From: an uncultured Burkholderiales bacterium
Lineage (GTDB): Bacteria > Pseudomonadota > Gammaproteobacteria > Burkholderiales > Burkholderiaceae_C
DNA: 64,000 nt
NCBI GenBank assembly: GCA_937927685.1
Contig: CALBSC010000038.1
Location: 62,001-126,000 of the forward strand
Direction of reading: 5' to 3'
Positions 1 through 8,600 of this stretch are shown in pieces. The first letter of the stretch is position 1, and each line of letters starts with the position of its first letter. The position numbers and the translations under genes are program-made. The notes below the pieces were generated by a model, which made no database searches, had not been told where the DNA came from, and was given only the letters and a program-made list of their open reading frames with translations.

Positions 1-748
1 CGTACGCCAGCTCCGATTCGCTGGGTGAAAACACGTGTTGCATCACCTCCACCTGCGATGGATGAATGGCCATCTTCCCCACAAAACCCAATTCACGGGC
101 TATCTGACATTCGGTGCGCAAAGCGTCAAGGTCCTGAAGATTCATGAACACACCATCCACCAGCCATTGAAGGCCGGCAGCACGCGCGTCCACCACCATC
201 TTGCTGCGGGGATAGGACAGGGCCAGGCTCTGCGGCGTCCAGCGCCCCCCCAGATCCACCATGAAATCACCCTGCTCGGCACTGGCCAACGACATGCCGC
301 ACACCCGCTGTGAAACCGAGGCCAGGTCGTAGGTGTTGCGCAAGCCCATGCAAGTTTCCACCAAGGGAAGGATTTTCAAGGACTCCAAAGGCAATCCAAA
401 GCGTGACTCAATGTCGGTCAACGCGTGTCCCACCAACTCGATGTCGCTGGTGATCTCCGCCTTGGGCAGAATGACCCCCATGACATTGACCCGCGAAGCC
501 TGGCTCGCGAGCACAGCCAGATCGGCCTGATAGTCACCCGCCCTGGGGTTGTTGATGCGCAAGAACATGGGCTTGCGCAGCCCTTCTTGGAGTACCTGCC
601 CCACATTGCGCCGCGCCTCGTCCTTGGCGTTGTGCGGCACGGAATCCTCCAGATCAAAGATCAGCGCATCGGATTGCCCCCCCTGTGACTTGGTCAACAA
701 CTCCAGGCGGACGCCCGGCGCAAACAGCAGGGTTCGAAACAGCTTCAT
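1..748 (-). CDS. CoA ester lyase, HpcH/HpaI aldolase (citrate lyase beta-like) family, 3'-truncated by window edge
   Basis: Translating the minus strand from the ATG at 746-748 gives an uninterrupted 249 residues running off the left edge. The protein opens MKLFRTLLFAPGVR, the usual start of citryl-/malyl-CoA lyase-type TIM barrels. It continues with an LIFDLEDSVP segment (metal-proximal acidic residues), LPLVETCMGLRN, and a late GKMAIHPSQVEVM segment typical of CoA ester lyases. Family members run about 280-290 residues, so roughly 35 are missing. A GAGGAA ribosome site lies just upstream, and only 10 bp separate it from the preceding crotonase stop, so the two are probably co-transcribed. 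The family reversibly cleaves beta-hydroxyacyl-CoA thioesters such as malyl-, citramalyl- or hydroxymethylglutaryl-CoA. Substrate is not determinable here. Confidence 0.88.
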   Translation of the reverse strand, partial: MKLFRTLLFAPGVRLELLTKSQGGQSDALIFDLEDSVPHNAKDEARRNVGQVLQEGLRKPMFLRINNPRAGDYQADLAVLASQASRVNVMGVILPKAEITSDIELVGHALTDIESRFGLPLESLKILPLVETCMGLRNTYDLASVSQRVCGMSLASAEQGDFMVDLGGRWTPQSLALSYPRSKMVVDARAAGLQWLVDGVFMNLQDLDALRTECQIARELGFVGKMAIHPSQVEVMQHVFSPSESELAY

Positions 749-758
749 TTGGAATTCC

Positions 759-1553
759 TCAACGCCCTTGCCAACGAGGCGGTCGTTTCTCGACAAAGGC
801 ACGAGGACCTTCTTGGGCATCATCGGTGGTGTACAAAAAGGTGGCCAGATCGCGTTCTAGATTCAGGCCGTCTTGCAACGACAGGTTTTCGCCTCGCACA
901 ATGGCAGACTTGGCAGCACGGACTGCCACAGGCGCATGAGCCGCTATTTGCTGGGCCAGACCCACCGCACGCTCCAACAATTGATCCGCAGCGACCACAT
1001 GGTCCACCAGACCCATGGTCAGCGCTTCATCTGCCAGCACGGTTCGGCCTGACAAAATCATCTCGAGCGCTTTTGAACGTCCGACCCGGCGCGTGAGGCG
1101 CTGAGTACCTCCGTTACCCGGCATCAATCCACGGGTGACTTCGGCAAAAGCAAAACTGGCCGAATGCGCAGCAAAGCTGATGTCGCACATCAAACTCAAT
1201 TCAACGCCACCCCCAATGGCCAGACCGTTGATGGCGGCGATGATGGGTTTATCAAAGTCAGCGATGCCTTCGCCCGGCTCCCAGCGAAAGCGGCGCAGTT
1301 CAGGCAAGGGGGTTTGAGCCAGCAACTGTGAGAACTCGCGCAAATCCATCCCCGCCGAAAACGCCTTGTCGCCGGCTGCGGTCAGTACCACTGCCCCCAC
1401 GGTCTCGTCACGCCGAAGCATGCCCATGGCTTCATGGAGTTCACGCCGCATCTGCAGGTTGATGGCGTTCATGGACTGGGGACGGTTGAGAGTCACCACG
1501 GCCACGGCCGAGCGCTGCTCCAGGACTATCGTTTCGTAGTGGTTTTCACCCAT
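759..1553 (-). CDS. Enoyl-CoA hydratase/isomerase (crotonase) with both catalytic Glu retained
   Basis: 264 aa, full length for a crotonase. The oxyanion-hole segment FSAGMDLREF and the GLAIGGGVELSLMCD motif are intact, and the second acidic residue lies in AEVTRGLMPGNGG. Both glutamates used by classical enoyl-CoA hydratases are therefore present, unlike in the two crotonases encoded rightward nearby. It is first in a leftward unit with the CoA ester lyase gene, so hydration of an enoyl-CoA followed by retro-aldol cleavage is a reasonable inference. The start is 86 bp from a 20-bp palindrome that also precedes the divergent TetR gene, suggesting shared repression. Confidence 0.93.
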   Translation of the reverse strand: MGENHYETIVLEQRSAVAVVTLNRPQSMNAINLQMRRELHEAMGMLRRDETVGAVVLTAAGDKAFSAGMDLREFSQLLAQTPLPELRRFRWEPGEGIADFDKPIIAAINGLAIGGGVELSLMCDISFAAHSASFAFAEVTRGLMPGNGGTQRLTRRVGRSKALEMILSGRTVLADEALTMGLVDHVVAADQLLERAVGLAQQIAAHAPVAVRAAKSAIVRGENLSLQDGLNLERDLATFLYTTDDAQEGPRAFVEKRPPRWQGR

Positions 1554-1638
1554 CGCGACCTGTCGTGAGTTATCGGTAGATTGAACGTGACTGCCGTGAA
1601 ATCATGCAGCCCGTGCATGGAAATAATTGTTCCAAACG

Positions 1639-1658
1639 ATTAAATCATATGATTTAAT
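1639..1658. promoter_or_regulatory. Perfect 20-bp palindrome, probable TetR operator
   Basis: ATTAAATCATATGATTTAAT reads identically on both strands. It lies between the divergent crotonase (start 1553) and TetR (start 1697) genes, in an AT-rich patch where both promoters are expected. A related palindrome matching at 16 of 20 positions lies upstream of the acyl-CoA dehydrogenase gene (5024-5043). Its position and recurrence suggest the binding site of the TetR protein encoded alongside; binding is inferred. Confidence 0.72.
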
Positions 1659-1696
1659 TGAAGTCAACGCGACCCTGCGCTCCGCCAAACGCCACC

Positions 1697-2359
1697 ATGA
1701 CCAAGCGCTCACCCTCCTCTGCACCGGCCGTTGTCCGCGCCACCCTGAGCACGCCCGAACGCATACTGCTCGCTGCCGAGCAGTTGTTCAGCGAGCGTGG
1801 GGTTGATGGGGTGAGTCTGCGGGAAATAACCTCCACCTCGGGGGTCAACAGTGCAGCCGCGCACTACCACTTTGGCTCCAAGCTCGCCGTGCTGGAACAA
1901 TTGTTCGAATTGCGTGCCAAACCCATTGCCCAGCAGCGAATGGCCCTGCTGTCTGCGCTGCGTACCAACCGGCAAGGGCGACCGGCGCTGGAGGACGTGC
2001 TGCGCGCCTTTCTTCAGCCGGCACTGGAAGCCCTCAGCACCCCCGAAGGAATCGCCTTCACCCGACTGCGTGCTCGCCTGTCTTTTGAAAACGAAGAAGT
2101 GCGTCGGCACGTGCTGGACAAAACTTTCAATGAATCCAGCCGGCTCACTCTGGAGGCCTTGCGCAAAGCCCTTCCTCAACTGCCCGCTGATGAGTTGAAC
2201 TGGCGCTTTCACTTTTTGTTAGGCTCCATGGTCTACACCATGGCGTTACCCGGACGCATCGAATCCTTGACCGATGAGAAGTTGGACACACGCAATTGGC
2301 AAGTGGCGCTGGATCAACTCGTGACCTATGCGGCTGCGGGCTTTCGTGCTACCCCTTGA
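1697..2359 (+). CDS. TetR/AcrR family transcriptional regulator
   Basis: 220 aa from the ATG at 1697; a TTG at 1658 in the same frame would overlap the palindrome and is less likely. The N-terminal helix-turn-helix covers about residues 20-65 (VSLREITSTSGVNSAAAHYHFGSK), followed by an all-helical ligand domain with an LSFENEEVRRHVLDK segment resembling regulators of acyl-CoA catabolism. It is divergent from the crotonase/CoA-lyase unit and followed after 13 bp by another crotonase gene. The operator pair at 1639 and 5024 suggests it represses both outer units and itself, probably with an acyl-CoA as inducer (inference). Confidence 0.92.
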   Translation: MTKRSPSSAPAVVRATLSTPERILLAAEQLFSERGVDGVSLREITSTSGVNSAAAHYHFGSKLAVLEQLFELRAKPIAQQRMALLSALRTNRQGRPALEDVLRAFLQPALEALSTPEGIAFTRLRARLSFENEEVRRHVLDKTFNESSRLTLEALRKALPQLPADELNWRFHFLLGSMVYTMALPGRIESLTDEKLDTRNWQVALDQLVTYAAAGFRATP

Positions 2360-2372
2360 ATCTCTGAACCTT

Positions 2373-3197
2373 ATGCCAGACACCCCGGTTGCCACCCACC
2401 AGGCCTTGCACACCCAGCTGACCGATGGCATTCTCACCATCAGTCTGCACGCGCCGAATCACGGTAATGCCCTCAGCCCAGACATGCTGTTCTCACTCGA
2501 CGAATTGTTCAAGCGACTAACGTGGCGCGAGGATGTTCGCGTGGTGGTGCTTCGCGGCACGGGCACGCAGTTTTCCACGGGCCTTGATGTGGAGGACTTC
2601 TCGCGCCTCGTCAGCCAAGACCTGCCCCGTGCGCGTACCGCCCTGGACTGTCTGCACCAGTGGAGAAGCCGTCTCTTCAAGATTCAACCTCAACCCATCA
2701 TTGGGTTGGTGGTCGGCGCGTGCCATGGGGCCGCTGTGAAGTTGATGGAAGGTTGCGACCTGGTGCTGGCCGCAGAAAATGCCGAGTTCATGCTGACCGC
2801 CGCAGATGCCGCTTTGCTGGCTTGCCATCCCCCCTGCGTCCCTGGCCCGGCCTGGATGCAAGCCAGCGCATGGGCTGAGTTGGAGATGCCGGGGCTCACG
2901 TTCTCAGGCGCTCAGGCCGAGTCCAACGGCCTGATCACGCTGGCGTGCAGCCCTGACACCCTGGAGCAAGACGTCCACGATCTGGCGCGCTCCCTGGTGG
3001 AGAAAGATCCCCTGGCCCTGCAATTCACCAAGGAGACGGTGGCCCACGTAGACAGCATGAGTTGGGACGCAGCGGTCAATTTCACTGCAGCCAAATTTGC
3101 AGAACTCAAGTCACGCCAAGCCGGTGGCGCGTCGGCTCGCGCCTCGGGTGTGCAGAACTTTCTGGCCGGCAAATCCAAACCGGGACTGGGCGGTTGA
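2373..3197 (+). CDS. Crotonase-family protein with altered active site
   Basis: 274 aa from the ATG at 2373, 13 bp after the TetR stop; an earlier in-frame ATG at 2328 lies inside tetR. The crotonase fold is recognisable from ISLHAPNHGNALS, the oxyanion-hole region GTQFSTGLDVEDF and the GACHGAAVKLMEGCDLVLA region. The position of the first catalytic Glu (GGGxE in hydratases) holds Lys, and the usual PE motif is replaced by LTAADAALLACHPP. It is therefore unlikely to be a standard hydratase. It could be an isomerase, ring-opening enzyme or non-catalytic partner of the crotonase that starts 3 bp downstream. Confidence 0.87.
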   Translation: MPDTPVATHQALHTQLTDGILTISLHAPNHGNALSPDMLFSLDELFKRLTWREDVRVVVLRGTGTQFSTGLDVEDFSRLVSQDLPRARTALDCLHQWRSRLFKIQPQPIIGLVVGACHGAAVKLMEGCDLVLAAENAEFMLTAADAALLACHPPCVPGPAWMQASAWAELEMPGLTFSGAQAESNGLITLACSPDTLEQDVHDLARSLVEKDPLALQFTKETVAHVDSMSWDAAVNFTAAKFAELKSRQAGGASARASGVQNFLAGKSKPGLGG

Positions 3198-3200
3198 ACC

Positions 3201-3821
3201 ATGCTGAAAATTGAAGACCTGAGCAGTGGCATTCGCATGATCGGACTCGATCGTGCAGACAAACGCAACGCCATTGGCGTAGAGCTCACCTTGGCTCTGG
3301 AGCAGGTGCTGCTGGATACCCGATACCGCGAAGATATTCGCGCACTGGTGTTCCACGGCGTGGGGGGACACTTTTGTGCCGGCATGGACCTGAAGGACTT
3401 TTTTGACAGTTCGACCCGCCCCCCCGAGGAGTTACGTCGCGCCCGAGCGGCCACCGAAAACTGGCGCTGCCACCTGCTGCGCCAGATGCCGCAACGCATC
3501 TTCACGGCCGTCGAGGGCTATTGCCTGGGCGGCGCCTTGCCCATCCTGCAATGCTCTCAAGAGGTCACGGCTCACCGTGACGCACGCTTGGGCATGCCGG
3601 AAATCAACTTTGGCTTTGTGCCAGGGGGACAAATCGTCAAATCAGTGGGCCGCATGGCCACACACCGGGCCCTGTCGTACCTCGCCCTGACGGGTCGTCT
3701 GATCAACGCCGAGCGGGCTAGACAGTGGGGCCTGGTCAGCGCGGTGGTGGAGCACAACCCGCTGGACCATGCGCTGCAGTTGGCGCACGACTGGGTTACA
3801 AACCCAGCGACGCCGCAATGA
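3201..3821 (+). CDS. Short crotonase-family protein lacking the C-terminal helices
   Basis: 206 aa against about 255-265 for the family. The oxyanion-hole sequence GGHFCAGMDLKDFF and the MPEINFGFVPGG motif (second Glu) are present, but the first Glu position in GGALPIL is Pro. The protein stops at NPATPQ, where C-terminal helices that complete trimer contacts normally follow. The final 26 bp overlap the antisense 3' end of the acyl-CoA dehydrogenase gene. Either the C-terminus was lost when the convergent genes were brought together, or this is a compact form working with the preceding crotonase (3-bp gap). Confidence 0.84.
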   Translation: MLKIEDLSSGIRMIGLDRADKRNAIGVELTLALEQVLLDTRYREDIRALVFHGVGGHFCAGMDLKDFFDSSTRPPEELRRARAATENWRCHLLRQMPQRIFTAVEGYCLGGALPILQCSQEVTAHRDARLGMPEINFGFVPGGQIVKSVGRMATHRALSYLALTGRLINAERARQWGLVSAVVEHNPLDHALQLAHDWVTNPATPQ

Positions 3822-4941
3822 TGTTTTTCTGAATCTCGGAGGTGCCGCCACCAATGGTGGCCAGCCGTGAGTCGCGAAAAAAGCGTTGGATGGGATACTC
3901 GTTGCAGTAACCATATCCACCCAGGACTTGCAGGCACGTGTCGGAGATGGACTTGAAAGTTTCCCCGACGCAGTACTTGAGCACGGCTGTATCGGCTCGC
4001 TCGGCCTGACCGTTTTCCATCAGCCAGGCATAGCGGCGCACCATCGTTTGCGCCGTGTCCAGCATGATCTTCATGTCGGCAAACTTGTGTTGAATGACCT
4101 GAAAAGATCCAATGGGTTTACCGAACTGGGTGCGATTTTTGGCGTAGTCCAGCGCAAACTCGAATGCGCGGCGGGCTGCACCAATGCGTGCTGCGGACAG
4201 ACACAGACGCTCATAGCGCAAGGTGTCCTCACAAATCGACCAGCCTTTGTCGAGCTCACCCAGCAAGGCGCTTCGGGGCACACGCACATCGGTGAACGTG
4301 ACTTCGGTGGTACCGATGGAATGCTGACCCAGTGTCTTGATTCGACGCACCTCGATGCCAGGCAACTTGGTATCGACCAGGAAGGTGCTGATACCCAGTT
4401 GCTTCTTGGCTTGCTGATTGGTGCGCAGTGCCACCAGAGCGTAGTCGGCAATGTCCATGCCCGAGATGAATTGCTTGCGCCCATTGACGATGAAGTGATC
4501 ATCGCCGTCCGGATCGGCGCGGGTGCGCAACGACGCAGCATCCGAGCCTGAATCTGGCTCGGTCAAGGCAAAGGCGTAGGTGAATTCACCACTGACGGTT
4601 TTGGGCACAAAAAACTGCTTTTGCGCTTCTGTGCCGTTTTTCAAAATGGCGTAACACCCAAAGGTGTAGCTACGAAATAGCCACAAGCCCAATTCCTCAA
4701 AATGGTTGCCCGTCTCTTCCAGCAAGACCGCCAGGTCGGTGGGGCTGCCACTAGCCCCCCCGTACTCATTGGGAGCAATCAAGCCTAGCCAGCCATGCTT
4801 GGCCAGCGCCTGAAAGGCTTCGCGAGGAGGCTTGGCGTTGGCGTCGCACTGTTCGACATACGCCATGGAGCAGACTTCGTCGAGCAAGGCTCGCACGTGG
4901 TCACGAATCGCTTCTTGGTCGCTGGTCAGGCCGAAATTCAT
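3796..4941 (-). CDS. Acyl-CoA dehydrogenase
   Basis: 381 aa, normal length. It contains the FAD/acyl-CoA signature YAFALTEPDSGSDAASLRT, the LGGYGYCNEYPIQRFFRDSRL motif with the likely catalytic base Glu348, and the C-terminal IGGGTSEIQKNIIA segment. It oxidises an acyl-CoA to the 2-enoyl-CoA and passes electrons to ETF. It is transcribed leftward from its own promoter, with a TATAAT box (5011-5016) overlapped upstream by a palindrome like the TetR operator at 1639. The product feeds naturally into the nearby crotonases and CoA ester lyase. Confidence 0.95.
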   Translation of the reverse strand: MNFGLTSDQEAIRDHVRALLDEVCSMAYVEQCDANAKPPREAFQALAKHGWLGLIAPNEYGGASGSPTDLAVLLEETGNHFEELGLWLFRSYTFGCYAILKNGTEAQKQFFVPKTVSGEFTYAFALTEPDSGSDAASLRTRADPDGDDHFIVNGRKQFISGMDIADYALVALRTNQQAKKQLGISTFLVDTKLPGIEVRRIKTLGQHSIGTTEVTFTDVRVPRSALLGELDKGWSICEDTLRYERLCLSAARIGAARRAFEFALDYAKNRTQFGKPIGSFQVIQHKFADMKIMLDTAQTMVRRYAWLMENGQAERADTAVLKYCVGETFKSISDTCLQVLGGYGYCNEYPIQRFFRDSRLATIGGGTSEIQKNIIAASLGL

Positions 4942-5010
4942 GGGTCAGGCTCCTGGAATCGGTTGGCTTAGCCTCAGGCGAATAGAGCCATGGCATCTGC
5001 GTCACTGAAA

Positions 5011-5043
5011 ATTATATCAACCGATTCAATCACTTGATTCAAT
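5011..5043 (-). promoter_or_regulatory. Promoter with second TetR-type operator, upstream of acyl-CoA dehydrogenase
   Basis: ATTCAATCACTTGATTCAAT at 5024-5043 is an imperfect palindrome matching the 1639-1658 palindrome at 16 of 20 positions. On the minus strand a consensus TATAAT lies at 5016-5011, and the palindrome covers the -35 region, a classic repressor position. The -35 hexamer is itself weak. Transcription would run into the acyl-CoA dehydrogenase gene, whose start is at 4941. Confidence 0.65.
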
Positions 5044-5134
5044 TTGGCGACACCCCTACACCGGCGAGGGAAAAGACCCCGTCACCAGATCTCATCAGAA
5101 AGGACAGCTCAAGCCCAAGAACAACGCGTGCTTG

Positions 5135-6100
5135 TCAGTTTTCCATCTGAATATTCCGTCGGGCAATCACACTGCGCCAGCGTGCAATGTCGTTCTGCAC
5201 CATGTCCTGCATGCTCTGGGGCGTGCTGTAAGACGCGGCGCTGCCCGCCAGGGTGAGGGTTTGAATCACATCGGGGCGTTGCAACAATTTCTGGACTTCA
5301 GCGTTCAGGCGCTGCACGACGGCGGCGGGCACTCCCGCCGGTGCCGCCAGGCCCAACCAGGAACGCACCTCAAACTGCGGCAACGTCTGTGCCACCGGCA
5401 GCACCCCCGGCAACGTGGGCCAGGGCGTGGCACTGGTCACCCCCAGCGCCCGCAATTTGCCGGCCTGCAAATGCGGCAGCGCCACGGTGGGCGTGTCGAT
5501 CAGGAGGTCCACCTCGCCCGCCAGGACGGATTGCACCGGCGCACCACCGCCACGGTACGGGACGTGCAACAGTTGCACCCCGGCTGTCCCCCCCAGCAGT
5601 TCTCCCACCAGGTGCTGCGTCGATCCCACCCCGACCGAACTGAAGCTAATTTTGCCGGCGGCCGCCTTGGCCATCTGCACCAGGTCCGCCAGGTTCCTTG
5701 CGGGATGCTCGGCGCGTACCGCCACCACAAAAGGAAATGCCGTCACCGTGGAGATGAACGAAAAATCGTTCACCGGGTCATAGGGCAAGGTCTTGCGCAT
5801 GGCCGCAGACACGGTGTGCGCACCGGTCAGCATGACCAGGGTGTGCCCATCCGGCTCGGACTTGGCAACGGCGTTGGTGGCAATCATGCCGCCCGCGCCG
5901 CTTTTGATCTCCACCACCACCGGCTTGCCCAGTTGGTCTTGCAGTTTTTGTGCGACCAGACGGGCAATCACATCGGCATTGCCGCCCGCACCAAAACCGT
6001 GAACGAGTTGGATGGGCTTGCTGGGCCAGGTTTGTGCGTAAGCGACTGGTGTGGCCAGCGCTGCCACGGAAGTCAATACGGTGCGACGGTTCAGGTTCAT
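5135..6100 (-). CDS. Bug-type tripartite tricarboxylate transporter solute-binding protein (1)
   Basis: 321 aa periplasmic protein. The signal peptide (about residues 1-22) has Arg-Arg at 5-6. Bug hallmarks follow: WPSKPIQLVHGFGAGGNAD (ligand carboxylate loop), PDGHTL, GVGSTQHL and LLHVPYRGGG. It is last in the leftward ten-gene aromatic-type operon, 24 bp after the SDR gene. No TctA or TctB gene is near. Bug proteins bind small, mostly carboxylated compounds, so it probably captures a substrate of the operon. Its GGNAD loop and VRSWLGLAAP segment resemble the Bug protein at 11402, its likely paralog. Confidence 0.94.
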   Translation of the reverse strand: MNLNRRTVLTSVAALATPVAYAQTWPSKPIQLVHGFGAGGNADVIARLVAQKLQDQLGKPVVVEIKSGAGGMIATNAVAKSEPDGHTLVMLTGAHTVSAAMRKTLPYDPVNDFSFISTVTAFPFVVAVRAEHPARNLADLVQMAKAAAGKISFSSVGVGSTQHLVGELLGGTAGVQLLHVPYRGGGAPVQSVLAGEVDLLIDTPTVALPHLQAGKLRALGVTSATPWPTLPGVLPVAQTLPQFEVRSWLGLAAPAGVPAAVVQRLNAEVQKLLQRPDVIQTLTLAGSAASYSTPQSMQDMVQNDIARWRSVIARRNIQMEN

Positions 6101-6124
6101 GGTGTCTGGTGTCCAGTGAATGGT

Positions 6125-6862
6125 TTACAGCGAAGCGCCACCATCAATGACGATGCGGGTGCCGGTGGCGGTTTTGAGGTGTGTCGCGCAAGCCAGCACC
6201 GCCAGCGCCACATCGTTCGGTACCACCAGTCGACCGAGCGGCGATTTGGCGGCCTTTTTTTCAATTTCTTCGCGGCTGCGCCCTTCGACAAACCCGGTGT
6301 CGACCGACGCGGGGGACACACAGACAAACCGCACCGCCGGTCCAAAGGCACGGGCCAGTGCAATGGTCATGGTGTCCATGGCCGCCTTGGCCGCACAGTA
6401 GGCGATGTTGCTGCCCGAACCCGCGAATGCGGCCACTGAGGAAACGTTGACCACCAGTCCAGCGCCGGACTGCTTCAAGAGTGGCATCAGCGCACGCGTC
6501 AGCGAGTACGTGCCGCCCGCGTTGGCCGTGAGCAACTGGTTGAACAATTCCGGCGTGAGCGTGTCCAGATCATTGTGGGCAATGCGTTTGGTGTAGCCCG
6601 CCGAGTTCACCAGAATATCCAGGCGTCCGAACGACTGCTCCACCGACTGGGCCACAGCGACATGGGCAGCACTGTCCTCGAGGGGCACGTGCATGACGGC
6701 ATGCCCCGCGCCGGGCAACTCCCGCATCAAGGCCTCGGCCCGATCACGGCCACGATTGAAGCCGATCACCACCCGCGCGCCTTGCTGCGCAAATTGTCGG
6801 ACACAGTCGGCACCAATGCCGTTGCTGCCACCCGTCACGAGAACCACTTGATTGTTGAGCAT
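6125..6862 (-). CDS. SDR family NAD(P)-dependent oxidoreductase
   Basis: 245 aa classical short-chain dehydrogenase. The cofactor loop is TGGSNGIG (about residues 10-17), the NSAG-type motif is intact, and the catalytic Ser plus YCAAK tetrad are conserved. The C-terminus ends TRIVIDGGASL as in FabG-like reductases. It sits 39 bp after the FAD monooxygenase gene and 24 bp before a Bug gene, so it should oxidise or reduce an alcohol/ketone intermediate of that pathway. Substrate is unknown. Confidence 0.94.
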   Translation of the reverse strand: MLNNQVVLVTGGSNGIGADCVRQFAQQGARVVIGFNRGRDRAEALMRELPGAGHAVMHVPLEDSAAHVAVAQSVEQSFGRLDILVNSAGYTKRIAHNDLDTLTPELFNQLLTANAGGTYSLTRALMPLLKQSGAGLVVNVSSVAAFAGSGSNIAYCAAKAAMDTMTIALARAFGPAVRFVCVSPASVDTGFVEGRSREEIEKKAAKSPLGRLVVPNDVALAVLACATHLKTATGTRIVIDGGASL

Positions 6863-6901
6863 GGAGGTCTTTCTTTAAAAAATACACAGGGGTGCCGCCT
6901 C

Positions 6902-8536
6902 TCAGGCGACAACCGGCGAAGGGGGCGAGAGTGCGCGCGCCAGTTCTTGTATCAATCGACTCAAGTCCTGTGGCGTTTGCGCCGTCCCATACACATAGTG
7001 ATCCGGACGAGCCAGCAAGGCATGGGCGGCATGTTCGCGCAACCAGCCCGCCATCAGCCCATCGCGTTCTTCCACGCACAACACATGGGCGGGCAACTCG
7101 GGGGCAGGTGACGCCCCCAGGACGAGCACGACACCGCCCAGACGCTGCCAGGCCGTCAGATCCTGGGCAGACAAGGCGGCGAGCCACGATGCTGTGGTCG
7201 TGATCAAGGTGAAGCGGGCGCCCGTCAGATCGTCCAGGCGACGCCACGTATCCGCCACCGAGGTTCGGGCCCACGGCTGGATGCACAAGGCCCCCGCCCC
7301 GGCGCCCGGTGCGCCGTCTGACGCATGATGAATCAAGCCGCTGTTCAGGGACGGGATGAATTTTTGGCGCACCGTCACGGCCTGGCCGGACTTCAGTTCG
7401 GCCTCCAGCGCCTGGTCTCTGGTGCGTGCCCGTTCCAGGTCCAATTCACCGATGATCAAACCAAAGGTCTTGGCGTGGGCCACCACCGTGCGGACGTGCG
7501 GCTTGCGTTCCTCGCCGTAGGTATCCAGCAGCGCATCGTTCGCTTGTCCGCGCATCACCGCGTCGAGTTTCCAGGCCAGGTTGACCGCGTCGCGGACACC
7601 GGCACCCAGGCCCTGCCCCAGGAAAGGCGGCATCTGGTGGGCGGCGTCACCCATGAGGAACACGCGACCCTGGCGCCACTGCTCCACCACCAGGGCGTGA
7701 AAGCGGTACACCGCCGTGCGGCAGTGTTCGAGGTGCTGCGTGTCCACAAAGTCGCCCAGCACCCGCCACACCGCATCATGGTCTGCAAAGTCTTGCGGCG
7801 TTTCGCCCGGCATGAGTTTGATTTCCCAGCGGCGCAGGTTGGCCGGCCCCACGATATACGTGCCGGGCCGCGAGGGCCGGCAGAACTGCACACAGCGCTC
7901 GGGCAGCTGGATGGGCCCGCGAATCCAGGCATCCACCACGATCCACCATTCATCAAACGCCAGGTCTTCGATGGGGGAACCGAGTTGCTTGCGCACCGTA
8001 CTCGTGGCCCCGTCAGCGGCGACCACATAACGCGCTTGCACCGTCATGACCTGCCCATCGGACAAACGCTTGATGCGAACCCGCACATGGTCGTCGTGTT
8101 GCACCAGGTCCAGATACGCATGGCCGGTCAGCGCCGTCACCTGCGAGAACCGCCGCACACCTTGCCGCAGCGTGGCTTCGAGTTCAGGTTGCACAAACAT
8201 GAACGACGGATCCCAGGCCAGCGGGTTGGGCGGGTCCGCCGGGTAGAAACGCTTGATCACCTGCCCCTGGATGCCCACGAAATCGGTGCCCGGATGCGGC
8301 GAGGTGGTCGCGGTGATCTCGTCGGCCAGGCCGATCTCCTGGAAGACGCGCAAGGCCTCCTGGTCCGCGGTGATGGCACGGGGCTTGTCGTAAATCTGCA
8401 GGGCCTGGTCCATGACCACCACACGGTATCCACGACACCCCAGCAAGTTGGCCAGTGTGGCCCCCGACGGGCCATAGCCCACGATGAGCACGTCGGCGGT
8501 CAGGTCCACCACCTCGGGGGAATCATTCACCGCCAT
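6902..8536 (-). CDS. FAD-dependent aromatic monooxygenase, MhpA-like
   Basis: 544 aa. N-terminal Rossmann motif LIVGYGPSGATLANLL (dinucleotide-binding GxGxxG), then DKPRAITADQEALRVFQEIGL as in MhpA-type hydroxylases, VVAADGATSTVRK (DG motif), and GDAAHQMPPFLGQGLGAGVRD for the FAD ribityl contact. The C-terminal about 150 residues form the thioredoxin-like domain seen in phenol/3-hydroxyphenylpropionate hydroxylases. It should insert one oxygen into a phenolic or aromatic carboxylate ring using NAD(P)H. Its neighbours (two VOC proteins and an FAH-family hydrolase) fit hydroxylation followed by ring cleavage. Confidence 0.92.
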   Translation of the reverse strand: MAVNDSPEVVDLTADVLIVGYGPSGATLANLLGCRGYRVVVMDQALQIYDKPRAITADQEALRVFQEIGLADEITATTSPHPGTDFVGIQGQVIKRFYPADPPNPLAWDPSFMFVQPELEATLRQGVRRFSQVTALTGHAYLDLVQHDDHVRVRIKRLSDGQVMTVQARYVVAADGATSTVRKQLGSPIEDLAFDEWWIVVDAWIRGPIQLPERCVQFCRPSRPGTYIVGPANLRRWEIKLMPGETPQDFADHDAVWRVLGDFVDTQHLEHCRTAVYRFHALVVEQWRQGRVFLMGDAAHQMPPFLGQGLGAGVRDAVNLAWKLDAVMRGQANDALLDTYGEERKPHVRTVVAHAKTFGLIIGELDLERARTRDQALEAELKSGQAVTVRQKFIPSLNSGLIHHASDGAPGAGAGALCIQPWARTSVADTWRRLDDLTGARFTLITTTASWLAALSAQDLTAWQRLGGVVLVLGASPAPELPAHVLCVEERDGLMAGWLREHAAHALLARPDHYVYGTAQTPQDLSRLIQELARALSPPSPVVA

Positions 8537-8600
8537 GGGGACAAACGCCTCGCCAGCTCAACCTCATGCCACCACACCCGCAGACGCACACGACACCCGC

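Noticed and set aside
5132..6439. 435-residue plus-strand open frame
   Set aside because: Antisense to the Bug (5135) and SDR (6125) genes, spanning both, with no recognisable motif.
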